A stretch of 64,000 nucleotides of DNA from Flavobacteriales bacterium UBA5040 (GTDB lineage Bacteria > Bacteroidota > Bacteroidia > Flavobacteriales > Weeksellaceae): assembly GCA_002415135.1 (NCBI GenBank), contig DIBY01000018.1:1-64000 (forward strand), given 5' to 3'. Position numbers and translations under genes: made by a program. Positions 34,519 to 43,402 of this stretch are shown one piece after another (the first letter of the stretch is position 1; the number at the start of each line of letters is the position of its first letter). The notes beneath the pieces are model-generated. The model worked only from the letters and a program-made list of their open reading frames with translations, had not been told where the DNA came from and ran no database searches.

Positions 34519-35370
34519 TTGTCCGGGATTGATAGACAAGTCTATTATAGAAGCATAAAGCGAAGTAAGATCAGAATAGATAAAGCTTTACAGGTTGTAG
34601 AACTTGTAGAAGTGATACGGTTAAAAATGCCCAGATTAGGCGGTAAAAAGTTATACTTTATGCTAAAAGAACAACTAGGTGTTTTAAAAATTGGAAGAGA
34701 CCGATTTTTTGATATTTTGAGAGCTAATCATTTATTGATTATTCCTAAAAAGAGTTATCATATCACCACCAACTCGCATCATCGCTTTAGAAAACATAAA
34801 AACTTGGTTCTGGATTACAGTATTACAAAGCCTAACCAAGTTTGGGTTGCAGATATTACGTATATCGGAAACAGAAAAAATCCGAGTTATTTGAGCCTGA
34901 TAACAGATGCTTATTCCAAAAAAATCATGGGACATTATGTGGCAGACAATCTTAATACCGAAAGCAGTTTGATGGCATTTAAAATGGCATTAAAGAATAA
35001 TAGATCTGGTACAGAATCATTGATTCATCATTCTGATAGAGGATTGCAGTATTGCTCGAACGAATATCAACGAGTTTTAGAAAAACACCGTTTAAAATGC
35101 AGTATGACACAAAATTCAGATCCTTATGAAAATGCAGTCGCGGAGCGAATAAATGGTATTTTGAAACAAGAATTTTCTATTGATAAATATGATATAGAAA
35201 CGAAATTACGAAGAAAAATCGTAGATGAATCTATTGAAATTTACAATGAAATGCGCCCTCATTTTTCAAATCATTATCTTACTCCAAACCAAATGCACAG
35301 ACAAAGTGAAATTAGAATGAGAACCTATAAAAGAAAAAACACTTGCAAAAACGTTTTTGCAAGTGTTTAA
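34519..35370 (+). CDS. IS3-family transposase OrfB (DDE integrase domain)
   Basis: The 283-residue product (from a TTG) has an HTH_21-like region and an rve integrase domain. The triad is complete: Asp in VWVADITYIG, Asp in IHHSDRGLQY and Glu in AVAERINGILKQE. The frame is open through 34471, so the working protein is probably an OrfAB fusion made by -1 frameshift rather than OrfB alone. The residues before the TTG (LVFTCGL) continue naturally into SGIDRQVYY, as in other IS3 OrfBs. The last codons form half of a perfect palindrome at 35337-35368. Confidence 0.92.
   Translation: MSGIDRQVYYRSIKRSKIRIDKALQVVELVEVIRLKMPRLGGKKLYFMLKEQLGVLKIGRDRFFDILRANHLLIIPKKSYHITTNSHHRFRKHKNLVLDYSITKPNQVWVADITYIGNRKNPSYLSLITDAYSKKIMGHYVADNLNTESSLMAFKMALKNNRSGTESLIHHSDRGLQYCSNEYQRVLEKHRLKCSMTQNSDPYENAVAERINGILKQEFSIDKYDIETKLRRKIVDESIEIYNEMRPHFSNHYLTPNQMHRQSEIRMRTYKRKNTCKNVFASV
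35337..35368. terminator. Perfect 32-bp palindrome at the end of orfB
   Basis: The arms are 35337-35352 and 35353-35368 (left arm AAACACTTGCAAAAAC). It spans the last codons and stop of orfB. On the minus strand it is followed by a T-rich tract, so it can stop transcripts coming from POT copy 2. On the plus strand it may terminate the transposase mRNA. Confidence 0.75.
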
Positions 35371-35428
35371 TTAATTATTTTTGTTTAATAATCTGTATCG
35401 TTTTTTTAGGACGGGACATAATATTCTA

Positions 35429-36925
35429 TTAATGAATACCTTTCATAAATTTATTTAATATAGGCGAAAGAAGAAGTAAGCATACTCCCGAAGTCAACAT
35501 TAAATAAGTAATAAATGGATACAAAGCGAAATCATAAGTAGTTAAGATTTGCTCTAAAGTTGCTGCAAGGTAATTACCTAAAGCCAAACTCGCCATCCAA
35601 ACTCCCATCATAATTGAGGTAATATTACTTGGGGAAAGTTTGGTCACCATGGATAGCCCAATAGGTGATAACATCAATTCTCCTATCGTTAAGAGGGTAT
35701 ATACAACCACTAACCACATAGGACTAACAATATTGCCCGCATCTGCACCATTTTGTGCTTGGGTCATAATAAAAAAAGCGATTGCACCTATGAACATTGC
35801 CATTGCAAATTTGACAGGCGTTCGTGGATTCATTTTTTTTGCAGCTAATTTCACCCATAAGATTGAAAATAAAGGCGCCATTGTTACAATTACAATTGGA
35901 TTAATATTTTGGAACCACGTGGTAGGAATTTCAAATCCCCATACAACTCTGTCTGTATTCTCTTGCGCAAAAAGATTAAATGTTCCACCCGCTTGTTCAA
36001 AGCCTGCCCAGAAAACAATATTAAAAAATGCCAATATTAAGATTACAAAAACTCTCGTCCATTCTGTAGATCCTGTTGTTCCTTTAAAAATGGAAGTTCC
36101 GATAAATCCAACTCCGCCTATTCCTAAGATCCACACCAAAATGGTATGAATGGTTTCGGAGCTGTTATTCCATATAAACATTACTAAGAATACGAAAGCA
36201 ACAATCCCAATGGTGTAAAGAATTACATCGATCCAGTCTTTTCTTACCAAATCAGTTAGACCTTTCTCTTTATAAGTTGGTGGAAGTCCTTTATCTCCCA
36301 AAGTTCCTCTTCGTGCATAAAACCATAAAATACCAAAAAGCATTCCTATAGCTGCTACGAAATAACCGTAAGGCCAACCTACCTTTTCACCCAAAGTACC
36401 TGCTACGAAAGGAGAAAGAAACGCACCAATATTAATTCCCATATAGAAAATAGTAAATGCACCGTCTTTTCTAGGGTCATCATTGTCATATAAATCACCC
36501 ACGATGGTTGATATATTTGGTTTAAAGAATCCATTTCCTAAAATTAAAACACCTAAACCTAGGTAGAACAAGTTTTTTCTTGTTTCAAGATCTGGAAATA
36601 ATTCAAAAGAAGATCCAGCAGCTAACATAAACTGACCAATCGCCATTACCAGCCCACCAATTATAATTGATTTTCTTTGGCCCAAGATTTTATCTGCAAA
36701 CCAACCCCCTAAAATAGGAGTAAGGTACACTAAAGCAGTAAAAACACCGTAAACTGATAATGATTCGGCACGATCTAGACCAAAACCTCCAGTCGCTAGT
36801 TCAGCGGTTAGAAAAATTGTAAGTAAGGCACGCATTCCATAATAGGAAAATCGCTCCCACATTTCAGTAAAGAACAAGGTGTACAATCCTTTAGGATGAC
36901 CTTGTTGCGGCTGTGTTGTATCCAT
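35429..36925 (-). CDS. POT family peptide transporter (copy 2)
   Basis: The 498-residue product has the EMWERFSYYGMRA motif near residues 21-33, then FADKILGQRKS and GNGFFKPNISTIVG, and about 12-14 membrane segments. It is a proton-coupled importer of small peptides. Its promoter is strong (36958-36986). The IS3 element begins only 10 bases after its stop codon, leaving the coding sequence whole but separating it from the hairpin at 33987-34015. Confidence 0.9.
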   Translation of the reverse strand: MDTTQPQQGHPKGLYTLFFTEMWERFSYYGMRALLTIFLTAELATGGFGLDRAESLSVYGVFTALVYLTPILGGWFADKILGQRKSIIIGGLVMAIGQFMLAAGSSFELFPDLETRKNLFYLGLGVLILGNGFFKPNISTIVGDLYDNDDPRKDGAFTIFYMGINIGAFLSPFVAGTLGEKVGWPYGYFVAAIGMLFGILWFYARRGTLGDKGLPPTYKEKGLTDLVRKDWIDVILYTIGIVAFVFLVMFIWNNSSETIHTILVWILGIGGVGFIGTSIFKGTTGSTEWTRVFVILILAFFNIVFWAGFEQAGGTFNLFAQENTDRVVWGFEIPTTWFQNINPIVIVTMAPLFSILWVKLAAKKMNPRTPVKFAMAMFIGAIAFFIMTQAQNGADAGNIVSPMWLVVVYTLLTIGELMLSPIGLSMVTKLSPSNITSIMMGVWMASLALGNYLAATLEQILTTYDFALYPFITYLMLTSGVCLLLLSPILNKFMKGIH

Positions 36926-36957
36926 GGTTTTTATTGTTAATTTTTTGTTAAGATTAG

Positions 36958-36986
36958 CAAATATAGTTTTTTTTGTGTTTTCGCAA
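36958..36986 (-). promoter_or_regulatory. Promoter of POT copy 2
   Basis: On the minus strand a TTG (36984-36986) and TATATTTG (36958-36965) are separated by 18 bases, matching the Bacteroidota consensus. The start codon is about 33 bases downstream. Confidence 0.65.
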
Positions 36987-37007
36987 AGACTTTTCGAAAT
37001 ATTATCA

Positions 37008-37036
37008 AAAAAACCACCGAATTATTCGGTGGCTTT
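37008..37036. terminator. Terminator of POT copy 3
   Basis: CCACCGA (37014-37020) pairs with TCGGTGG (37026-37032); on the minus strand the hairpin is followed by a T-run. It separates POT copy 3 from copy 2. Confidence 0.75.
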
Positions 37037-37075
37037 CTTAACATTTGATCTGTTCTACTTAAATAGCGGTCATTA

Positions 37076-38674
37076 CTAATGAATGCCATGCATCATTTTT
37101 ACCAATTTTTTATTGAATAATAAAAGAAGTAACGCTGCAAATACTGGTATTGCACCAATGAAGACGAAGAAAACAGACATTCCATAAGTTTCAGATATTT
37201 TATCGATCATTGCTCCTGTCTGTCCAGCAATAAAATTCGCAATGGCAGAGGCCGTAAACCATAAACCAAACAGTAAACCGATCCATTTTTTAGGTGACAA
37301 TTTACTCACATACGAAAGGCCTACCGGTGATAAACAAAGTTCACCCGCGGTATGAAAAAAGTACGCTAAGATCAGCCAAATCATACTAACCGATGCAGTT
37401 TTCGCACCTAATGGAATACTCATACTTCCATAGGCCAAGAATACAAATCCAAATCCTACCAAAATAAGACCTAAAGCTAATTTTACAGGACCTGAGGGAT
37501 TCCACTTCTTCTCCCAGAATTTACTAAATGAGGTAGCCATGGTAATAATAAAGAAGGAGTTCAAAATTTGAAACCAGGATGCAGCAACTTCTGTATCTTC
37601 CTGGCTAAATTCTCTGTTAATTTTCCAGATTCCTAATCCCCAGATAATAACGAAAGAAAGTGCGGTAAAGATGATGGTAAGTGGATATTTCTTCATGATC
37701 TGTTTGGACAACAGATATAATACGTACGTTACAATTGCAATCGGGAATATGGTAAGGAAAAAATCTACCCATTTAAAAACGAGAGCAGTATTGCCTACCA
37801 AGGCTCGCTGTGTATAGTCTTTTGCGAAAATAGACATTGATCCGCCTGCTTGCTCGAACGCAAAGAAGAAAAATAAACTCGCCACCATAAATACACCAAC
37901 CACGATTAGTCGATCCCGAATAACTGCTGGTCTGCTTGAAACTTCTTCTTCAACTGACAATTTATTTTCTTCTTCAAAAATTGCAGCAACCTCTGCATTT
38001 TTAGCGGGACTTGTCCCTATAATTCCGAATATTTTTTGTGCAAAATAAAACTGTAGCAATCCAAAAAACATGAATACTCCGGCGAGTCCAAACCCGAAAT
38101 GCCAACCAACTTTTTCACCGATATATCCGCACAGCATCATTCCTAAGAAAGCTCCTGCGTTAATTCCCATGTAAAATATGGTGTAGCCAGAATCTTTCTT
38201 CTTGCTACTGTCGGGATAAAGTTGACCAACCATCGATGAAATATTCGGTTTGAACATACCATTTCCCATAATCATCAACCCTAAACCGATATAGAAAAAT
38301 GTGGGAGACAGCCCTTCCATCGCCATGGCGGCATGTCCGAGCGTCATGATTAGAGCTCCGATTAGAATTGCTTTTCGATAACCTGTAAGTTTGTCGGCAA
38401 TAATACCACCGAGTAATGGCGTTAGATATACCAGTCCGGTATACCAGCCGTAAAGTTGAAGTGCATCTTCATTGGACCATTCCCAACCACCTTCAACAAG
38501 TTTTGATACTAAAAATATGGTGAGCAAGGCACGCATTCCATAATAACTGAAACGTTCCCACATTTCTGTGAAAAATAATACAAATAGAGAGGCCGGATGT
38601 CCTATCACCATCTTATCATCTATTCCTTCTTTAGCAAGGTGTTTAATTAAAACTTCATCTTGATTTACATTCAT
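37076..38674 (-). CDS. POT family peptide transporter (copy 3)
   Basis: The 532-residue product has EMWERFSYYGMRA near residues 36-48, IADKLTGYRKA and GNGMFKPNISSMVG. It has about 14 membrane segments and a cytoplasmic linker rich in Glu between the two halves (EEENKLSVEEEVSSRP). It imports small peptides with protons. Each of the POT genes here appears to have its own promoter and terminator, so they form a cluster of single-gene transcripts rather than one operon. Confidence 0.9.
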   Translation of the reverse strand: MNVNQDEVLIKHLAKEGIDDKMVIGHPASLFVLFFTEMWERFSYYGMRALLTIFLVSKLVEGGWEWSNEDALQLYGWYTGLVYLTPLLGGIIADKLTGYRKAILIGALIMTLGHAAMAMEGLSPTFFYIGLGLMIMGNGMFKPNISSMVGQLYPDSSKKKDSGYTIFYMGINAGAFLGMMLCGYIGEKVGWHFGFGLAGVFMFFGLLQFYFAQKIFGIIGTSPAKNAEVAAIFEEENKLSVEEEVSSRPAVIRDRLIVVGVFMVASLFFFFAFEQAGGSMSIFAKDYTQRALVGNTALVFKWVDFFLTIFPIAIVTYVLYLLSKQIMKKYPLTIIFTALSFVIIWGLGIWKINREFSQEDTEVAASWFQILNSFFIITMATSFSKFWEKKWNPSGPVKLALGLILVGFGFVFLAYGSMSIPLGAKTASVSMIWLILAYFFHTAGELCLSPVGLSYVSKLSPKKWIGLLFGLWFTASAIANFIAGQTGAMIDKISETYGMSVFFVFIGAIPVFAALLLLLFNKKLVKMMHGIH

Positions 38675-38738
38675 TTTTTATTACTTTAATTTTCTTTATT
38701 TATACTATTTTAAAATAGCATTCTGTACGTAAGCCTGA

Positions 38739-38746
38739 CAAATATA
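38739..38746 (-). promoter_or_regulatory. Probable -7 element of POT copy 3
   Basis: TATATTTG on the minus strand lies 64 bases before the start. No TTG is seen at the expected -33 distance. Confidence 0.4.
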
Positions 38747-38792
38747 GTTTTTTTTTCTTTTTAGGAAAAAAGGGTTTTAGTAATGAAACAGA

Positions 38793-38823
38793 AAAAGTAC
38801 TGCTTTAAACAGTACTTTTCTTT
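38793..38823. terminator. Terminator of POT copy 4
   Basis: AAAAGTACTG (38793-38802) pairs with CAGTACTTTT (38810-38819), with T-runs outside both arms. Confidence 0.8.
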
Positions 38824-38842
38824 TTAGATATTATTAAAGAGG

Positions 38843-40525
38843 TTAATTAATTCCTCTTTCTTTCATAATTTTGTTTAATCGTTTCAGAATAGAAAGTCCT
38901 AAAATGGTTGCAATCAATAACAGACCAAAGTTCACGATAAAGAAGTACGCCTTGTTATCGTATTCGTACCAGAAACTTGCTAAAACTCCGGAAAGTTTAT
39001 TTCCGATAGAAGTAGAAAGGAAGAATCCTCCCATCATTAATGCTGTAAGTCTAGGTGGCGAAAGTTTGGAGACTAGTGACAATCCCATCGGTGATAACAT
39101 TAGTTCTCCCAAGGTAATCACTCCGTAAGACGCAATTAACCAAATGGCAGAAACTTTTATTAATCCATTATCGCCGGCGTAAACCGCTCCCACCATGACC
39201 AGACAGGATAAAGCAGATATGAATAAACCCAAAACAATTTTAGTTGGAGTAGTAGGTTCTTTTCCTCTTCGCCGCAGGATCATAAAAAATCCAACGACTA
39301 TTGGAGTAAGTATGATGACCCATCCAGGATTGATTGACTGGAATAATTCGGTATTATAAAGTGCTACCTCTTGGTTTGGATTTGCTTCCAGGCTTGCCCG
39401 TTCCTTTTCCGAAATATTTCTAAAATAGATATCCTGACCCATTTCTTTTACCGGTTTTCCTGCTTCATCTTTCAATGTTCTGTATTGATCATCGTAAGCT
39501 GACACTTCTTTCATTTCATAAGTCTTTCCCTGAACTCCGTCTTTACCATCAATCAAATTGATCGCTCTTAAAGGTTCTACCAAAGGCGCAGGAATAGCAC
39601 GATCGGTATAGTTATTTGCCCAACGGGTCAACGCTGTTCCGTTTTGTTTAAAGACGGCCCAAAACATTAAACTTACTGCGAAAATTGCGAGTAAAGCTCC
39701 AATAGGCTTTTTATCCTCTGCATTCGCTTTTACATAAAGCATGATGTAGAAGTAGATCACCGGAATACAGGCGAAAATAAAGGCATCGGTAGAATCGGTT
39801 CCAAAGATGTTTCCTGGAAGCATCCAACCAATAACTCCCGCTACGATTGCTGGTAAGAAAACCTTTAATAATACATCAGAAATTTTGGTGTCACCTTCCT
39901 GTGAAGGTTTTAAAATATTGGCTTGCAGAATGTGTCTTCTCCCCAGGGTAAAAACCAAAAGCCCGATAAACATACCGACTCCAGCAGTCATGAACGCAGG
40001 TCCCCAACCGTATTTGTTTCGCATAAAAGCTGCGATAATATTACAGATAAATGCTCCTATATTAATTCCCATATAGAAAATATTATATCCTGCATCTTTA
40101 TTGGCTTTGTAAGGTTCTTCGTTGTAAAGGTTTCCTAAAAGCGTAGAAATACTGGGTTTAAAGAATCCATTTCCTAAAATTACCAAACCTAATGACGCAT
40201 AGAATAACGGAAGTTCTTTAAACAAACCAACTCCTAAATATCCTAATCCCATCAGGGTTCCACCGATGTATATGGCTTTGATATAACCTAAAAGTTTATC
40301 GGCTAAGAAACCACCTAGAAACGGGGTAAGATAAGTCAAGGCGATAAAGGTCCCGAAAATATCATCTGCACTTTTATCATTAAAAGCGAGACCTCCTTTT
40401 TCACTATCAATCATGTAAAGAACGAAGATTCCGAGAATTAAATAGTATCCGAATCGTTCCCACATTTCTGTGAAAAACAGATAGGGTAAACCTTTAGGGT
40501 GTTTGCTGGTTGTTTTTTGTTCCAT
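38843..40525 (-). CDS. POT family peptide transporter (copy 4, longer)
   Basis: From the ATG at 40525 the product is 560 residues. It shares EMWERFGYYLILG near the N-terminus and GNGFFKPSISTLLG. It is longer than its neighbours by a hydrophilic insertion of about 70 residues before a late membrane segment (IDGKDGVQGKTYEMKEV to NPNQEVALYNTELF). The ERFGYYLI motif departs from the ERFSYYGM of copies 2 and 3. It probably has a different peptide preference or forms a distinct subfamily, which is inference. Confidence 0.88.
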   Translation of the reverse strand: MEQKTTSKHPKGLPYLFFTEMWERFGYYLILGIFVLYMIDSEKGGLAFNDKSADDIFGTFIALTYLTPFLGGFLADKLLGYIKAIYIGGTLMGLGYLGVGLFKELPLFYASLGLVILGNGFFKPSISTLLGNLYNEEPYKANKDAGYNIFYMGINIGAFICNIIAAFMRNKYGWGPAFMTAGVGMFIGLLVFTLGRRHILQANILKPSQEGDTKISDVLLKVFLPAIVAGVIGWMLPGNIFGTDSTDAFIFACIPVIYFYIMLYVKANAEDKKPIGALLAIFAVSLMFWAVFKQNGTALTRWANNYTDRAIPAPLVEPLRAINLIDGKDGVQGKTYEMKEVSAYDDQYRTLKDEAGKPVKEMGQDIYFRNISEKERASLEANPNQEVALYNTELFQSINPGWVIILTPIVVGFFMILRRRGKEPTTPTKIVLGLFISALSCLVMVGAVYAGDNGLIKVSAIWLIASYGVITLGELMLSPMGLSLVSKLSPPRLTALMMGGFFLSTSIGNKLSGVLASFWYEYDNKAYFFIVNFGLLLIATILGLSILKRLNKIMKERGIN

Positions 40526-40544
40526 TTTCAAAGTTTAAGTTGAG

Positions 40545-40552
40545 CAAATATA
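40545..40552 (-). promoter_or_regulatory. Probable -7 element of POT copy 4
   Basis: TATATTTG on the minus strand lies 19 bases before the ATG at 40525. The -33 element is not clear. Confidence 0.4.
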
Positions 40553-40570
40553 TATTATTAAGATCAAATA

Positions 40571-40603
40571 AAAAAGCCCTCAAAATTGGTATTTGGAGGG
40601 CTT
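40571..40603 (-). terminator. Terminator of the dipeptidyl peptidase gene
   Basis: AAGCCCTC (40574-40581) pairs with GAGGGCTT (40596-40603); on the minus strand the hairpin runs into a T-tract. Confidence 0.8.
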
Positions 40604-40619
40604 CTTACGGATGAATTTA

Positions 40620-42746
40620 TTAGAGATTTTCTAAAAGAAAATTAGTCATTTTCTGATACAGTTGTGGTCTTGTTTGGCCACCATAAATTCCGTGGTTTTT
40701 ATCTGGATAAGCCATAAACTCAAACTGTTTGTTGTTCTGAATTAAGGCTTCTGAAAATTCCATTGAATTCTGAAAATGTACGTTGTCATCAGCTGTTCCG
40801 TGGAGTAAAAGATATTTTCCTTTTAATAAATTTGCGTATGAAGTTGGTGAATTATCATCATATCCGCCTGGATTTTCTTGAGGGGTTCTCATAAATCTTT
40901 CGGTGTAAATAGAGTCATAATATCTCCAGTTGGTCACTGGTGCTACGGCGATTCCCGCTTTAAAAACATCAGCACCTTTGGTTAAAGCCAAACTCGCCAT
41001 ATATCCTCCATAACTCCAGCCGAAAATTCCGATTCGGTCTTTATTAATGTAAGTTTGTTTACCAAACCATTTTGCGGCAGCGATTTGATCATCGATTTCG
41101 AATTTACCCAGGTTCAGATAAGTTGTTTTCTTGTATTCAGTTCCTTTGTAACCAGTTCCACGACCATCAACACAAGCGATGATATATCCTTTTTGAACCA
41201 AGTGATTAAACCATAACCCGTTTCCTTGATCCCAAGAATTGCTTACTTGCTGAGAACCAGGCCCAGAATACTGGAACATAAACAGAGGATATTTTTTGTT
41301 TGGATCAAAATCTTTAGGCTTCATCACCCAGGCATTCATCTGATCTCCAGCTTCGTTCGGAATCGTCATGAATTCTTTGATGACCATATTATCCTGCTGT
41401 AGTTTTTTCAACTGTTCTTCATTATTCTGAACTTCTTTCAAAGTTTTTCCATTTCCATCTTTTAAAACATAGGTATAAGGTTTTGCGGCAGACGAAGAAG
41501 TTTCAATGAAATAATTATAATTCTGACTAAAATTAGCACTGTTGGTGCCAGTAGAATTCGAGATCAAAGTCGTTTTTCCAGTATTTATATTCACTTTTGA
41601 AACTACTTTATTAATGCTTCCCTGTTGCGTAGTTTGAATAAAAACTTCTTGGCTTTTAGGATTATAACCATAATAATTGGTTACCTCCCAATCTCCTTTG
41701 GTAATTTGTTTTTTAAGTTTACCATTTTGATCATACCAATACAAATGGCGGTTACCATCACGTTCAGCTCCCCAAATAAATGAATTATCGGTTAAGAATT
41801 CCAAAGTTACATTGTCAGTGTCGATCCATCTTTTATCAGATTCAGTGAATAATCTCGTGATCGCTCCGGTTTTGGTATTTACTTTTAGAACGTCAGACGC
41901 ATTTTGCAAACGCTCTGAAGTAATTAAAATAATTTCGTCCGCTTTTGCCGTTTTGTAAACATCAGGAATATAATAGTTTTTGAAATTGCTTAAATTTAAA
42001 GCGATCGTTTTCGCCGAATCTAAACGATACAATTGTGCTGAAACTACAGAGTTGTTTTCCCCTGCTTTTGGATATTTAAAACGCATTTCAGAAGGGTAGA
42101 GTTGCTTACCATAAATGGGAATCGACATTTCGGGAACTTCAGATTCATTTGATTTTACAAAAACGATCGCATCTGAATTTTTGGTCCATTCATACAATTT
42201 GGCATGTCCGAATTCTTCTTCGTACACCCAATCTGCAAGTCCATTGAGAACGGAATTTTTCTGTCCGTCAGTGGTGATCTGCGTAATTTTACCGGAGTGT
42301 AAATCCTGATAAAAAAGGTTGTTATTAGCGATAAAAGCTACTTTACTTCCATCAGGAGAAAAAGTGGGTTCCTGAACAAAGTTTCCATTATTAAGATTAA
42401 GAACTTTTCCGGATTTTAAATCTTTTACATCAAATTTCCCTAAGAATGAATGTCTGTAAATAGGTTCGCTTTCTTTTAATAAAAGGATTTTCGATTCGTC
42501 ATCATTAAAGATATAAGATTCGAAATTTCCATCGACGATATTTCCTTCTTTTTGAGTTGTTTTATACGAATACTTCGCAATTCCTCCTTGTTCGATAACG
42601 ATGTAGTTTTCGCCATTTTTAAGAGATGAAATTCCCGAAATTCCTTTACCTCTATAATAACCAGAATATATTTTATCTAAAGTTATTTCTTGAGAGAAAT
42701 AAGCTACCGAGGCTAAAATAGAAATTGAGAGGAGGATTTTTTTCAT
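40620..42746 (-). CDS. Dipeptidyl peptidase IV (S9B family), secreted
   Basis: This serine peptidase removes X-Pro or X-Ala dipeptides from peptide N-termini. The 708-residue precursor has a signal peptide (ending VAYFSQ), an eight-bladed beta-propeller (about 30-460) and a C-terminal alpha/beta-hydrolase. Ser578 lies in GWSYGGYM, Asp in GTADDNVHF and His in DKNHGIYGG. The substrate-binding Glu pair is visible in YEEEFG. It stands directly upstream of the four POT transporters on the same strand, so released dipeptides could be taken up at once. Confidence 0.93.
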   Translation of the reverse strand: MKKILLSISILASVAYFSQEITLDKIYSGYYRGKGISGISSLKNGENYIVIEQGGIAKYSYKTTQKEGNIVDGNFESYIFNDDESKILLLKESEPIYRHSFLGKFDVKDLKSGKVLNLNNGNFVQEPTFSPDGSKVAFIANNNLFYQDLHSGKITQITTDGQKNSVLNGLADWVYEEEFGHAKLYEWTKNSDAIVFVKSNESEVPEMSIPIYGKQLYPSEMRFKYPKAGENNSVVSAQLYRLDSAKTIALNLSNFKNYYIPDVYKTAKADEIILITSERLQNASDVLKVNTKTGAITRLFTESDKRWIDTDNVTLEFLTDNSFIWGAERDGNRHLYWYDQNGKLKKQITKGDWEVTNYYGYNPKSQEVFIQTTQQGSINKVVSKVNINTGKTTLISNSTGTNSANFSQNYNYFIETSSSAAKPYTYVLKDGNGKTLKEVQNNEEQLKKLQQDNMVIKEFMTIPNEAGDQMNAWVMKPKDFDPNKKYPLFMFQYSGPGSQQVSNSWDQGNGLWFNHLVQKGYIIACVDGRGTGYKGTEYKKTTYLNLGKFEIDDQIAAAKWFGKQTYINKDRIGIFGWSYGGYMASLALTKGADVFKAGIAVAPVTNWRYYDSIYTERFMRTPQENPGGYDDNSPTSYANLLKGKYLLLHGTADDNVHFQNSMEFSEALIQNNKQFEFMAYPDKNHGIYGGQTRPQLYQKMTNFLLENL

Positions 42747-42765
42747 AATATTTTTGATAAGATTT

Positions 42766-42773
42766 CAAAGATA
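42766..42773 (-). promoter_or_regulatory. Probable -7 element of the dipeptidyl peptidase gene
   Basis: TATCTTTG on the minus strand lies 19 bases before the start codon. No clear -33 TTG is seen. Confidence 0.4.
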
Positions 42774-42864
42774 GTAAATTTCTTAAAATACCGTTAAACT
42801 TTCTATTAGTCAGTTTTAATGGCCAAATAATTGATATCTTTTACTTAATCAAAAAAAATAAATT

Positions 42865-43338
42865 ATGAAAACGTTCAATACTGAAAATCTGGTAAAATAT
42901 GAAATGGATGAAAAACAGATTGTTGTAGGATTTCCAAACTATGAAGAGGCTGAAAATTATGCAGCACAAAATTTGGGAGATTTGGTAGAGGTTGGTTTCA
43001 AAGATGGAAATGATAACCCAATGATTACCAATGAGGCTTCTTTAGTCTCCAGAAAAATACATTTTTTTGTTGAAGCTGGTCCAGAATATCGATTTATTCA
43101 TTCGGCAGATCCGGCTTTTAGAGAATACGCAGATCACTTGCAGGAACGAAAGTCAGATTTGGATGAAGAAAGTCCAGAAGAAAAATATTTTGCCAACGCT
43201 GAAATTGAAATTTCTGAAGATCCTATCATCGTTTTAAAAAATAACGAGTTCGAATCAGTAACTTCCAGAGAACGTTCTAAATATTTAAAACAAGCCAATG
43301 TTTATGAAATCGGAGTTTCAAAACCTCTTGCGGATTAG
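42865..43338 (+). CDS. Conserved acidic cytoplasmic protein of unknown function
   Basis: The 157-residue product has no signal peptide or membrane helix and is rich in acidic residues. It starts with a YEMDEKQIVVGFPNYEEAENYAAQ strand-helix unit and ends with helix-forming segments (SRERSKYLKQANVYEIGV). I do not recognise a domain. Similar proteins seem common in Chryseobacterium, from memory. It has its own strong terminator and is divergent from the peptidase gene. Confidence 0.7.
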   Translation: MKTFNTENLVKYEMDEKQIVVGFPNYEEAENYAAQNLGDLVEVGFKDGNDNPMITNEASLVSRKIHFFVEAGPEYRFIHSADPAFREYADHLQERKSDLDEESPEEKYFANAEIEISEDPIIVLKNNEFESVTSRERSKYLKQANVYEIGVSKPLAD

Positions 43339-43361
43339 AAGTTTATTTTAAAAATATAACG

Positions 43362-43395
43362 AATAACCTATTGTTGATCAATAGGTTATTTTTTT
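43362..43395. terminator. Bidirectional terminator
   Basis: AATAACCTATTG (43362-43373) pairs perfectly with CAATAGGTTATT (43379-43390), with seven T residues after it. It serves the convergent acidic-protein and AAA+ genes. Confidence 0.85.
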
Positions 43396-43402
43396 AATCT
43401 GT

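Larger units (their letters stand above)
34030..35418 (+). mobile_element. IS3-family insertion sequence, complete
   Basis: The element is 1389 bp. Its ends are inverted repeats: TGTC at 34030 reads inward as TGTCTAGTCCTGAAATAGCG, and the complement of the right end reads TGTCCCGTCCTAAAAAAACG. About 21 of the first 27 bases match. A 3-bp direct repeat TAA flanks it (34027-34029 and 35419-35421), as expected for IS3 transposition. It carries orfA and orfB in the usual -1 frame relation, and orfB has an intact DDE triad. It looks recently inserted and potentially active. I do not name the element. Confidence 0.92.

Noticed and set aside
34070..35370. Reading orfA/orfB of the IS as a broken, frameshifted transposase gene
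   Set aside because: The -1 relation, the slippery stretch and the intact motifs match the normal programmed frameshift of IS3 elements.
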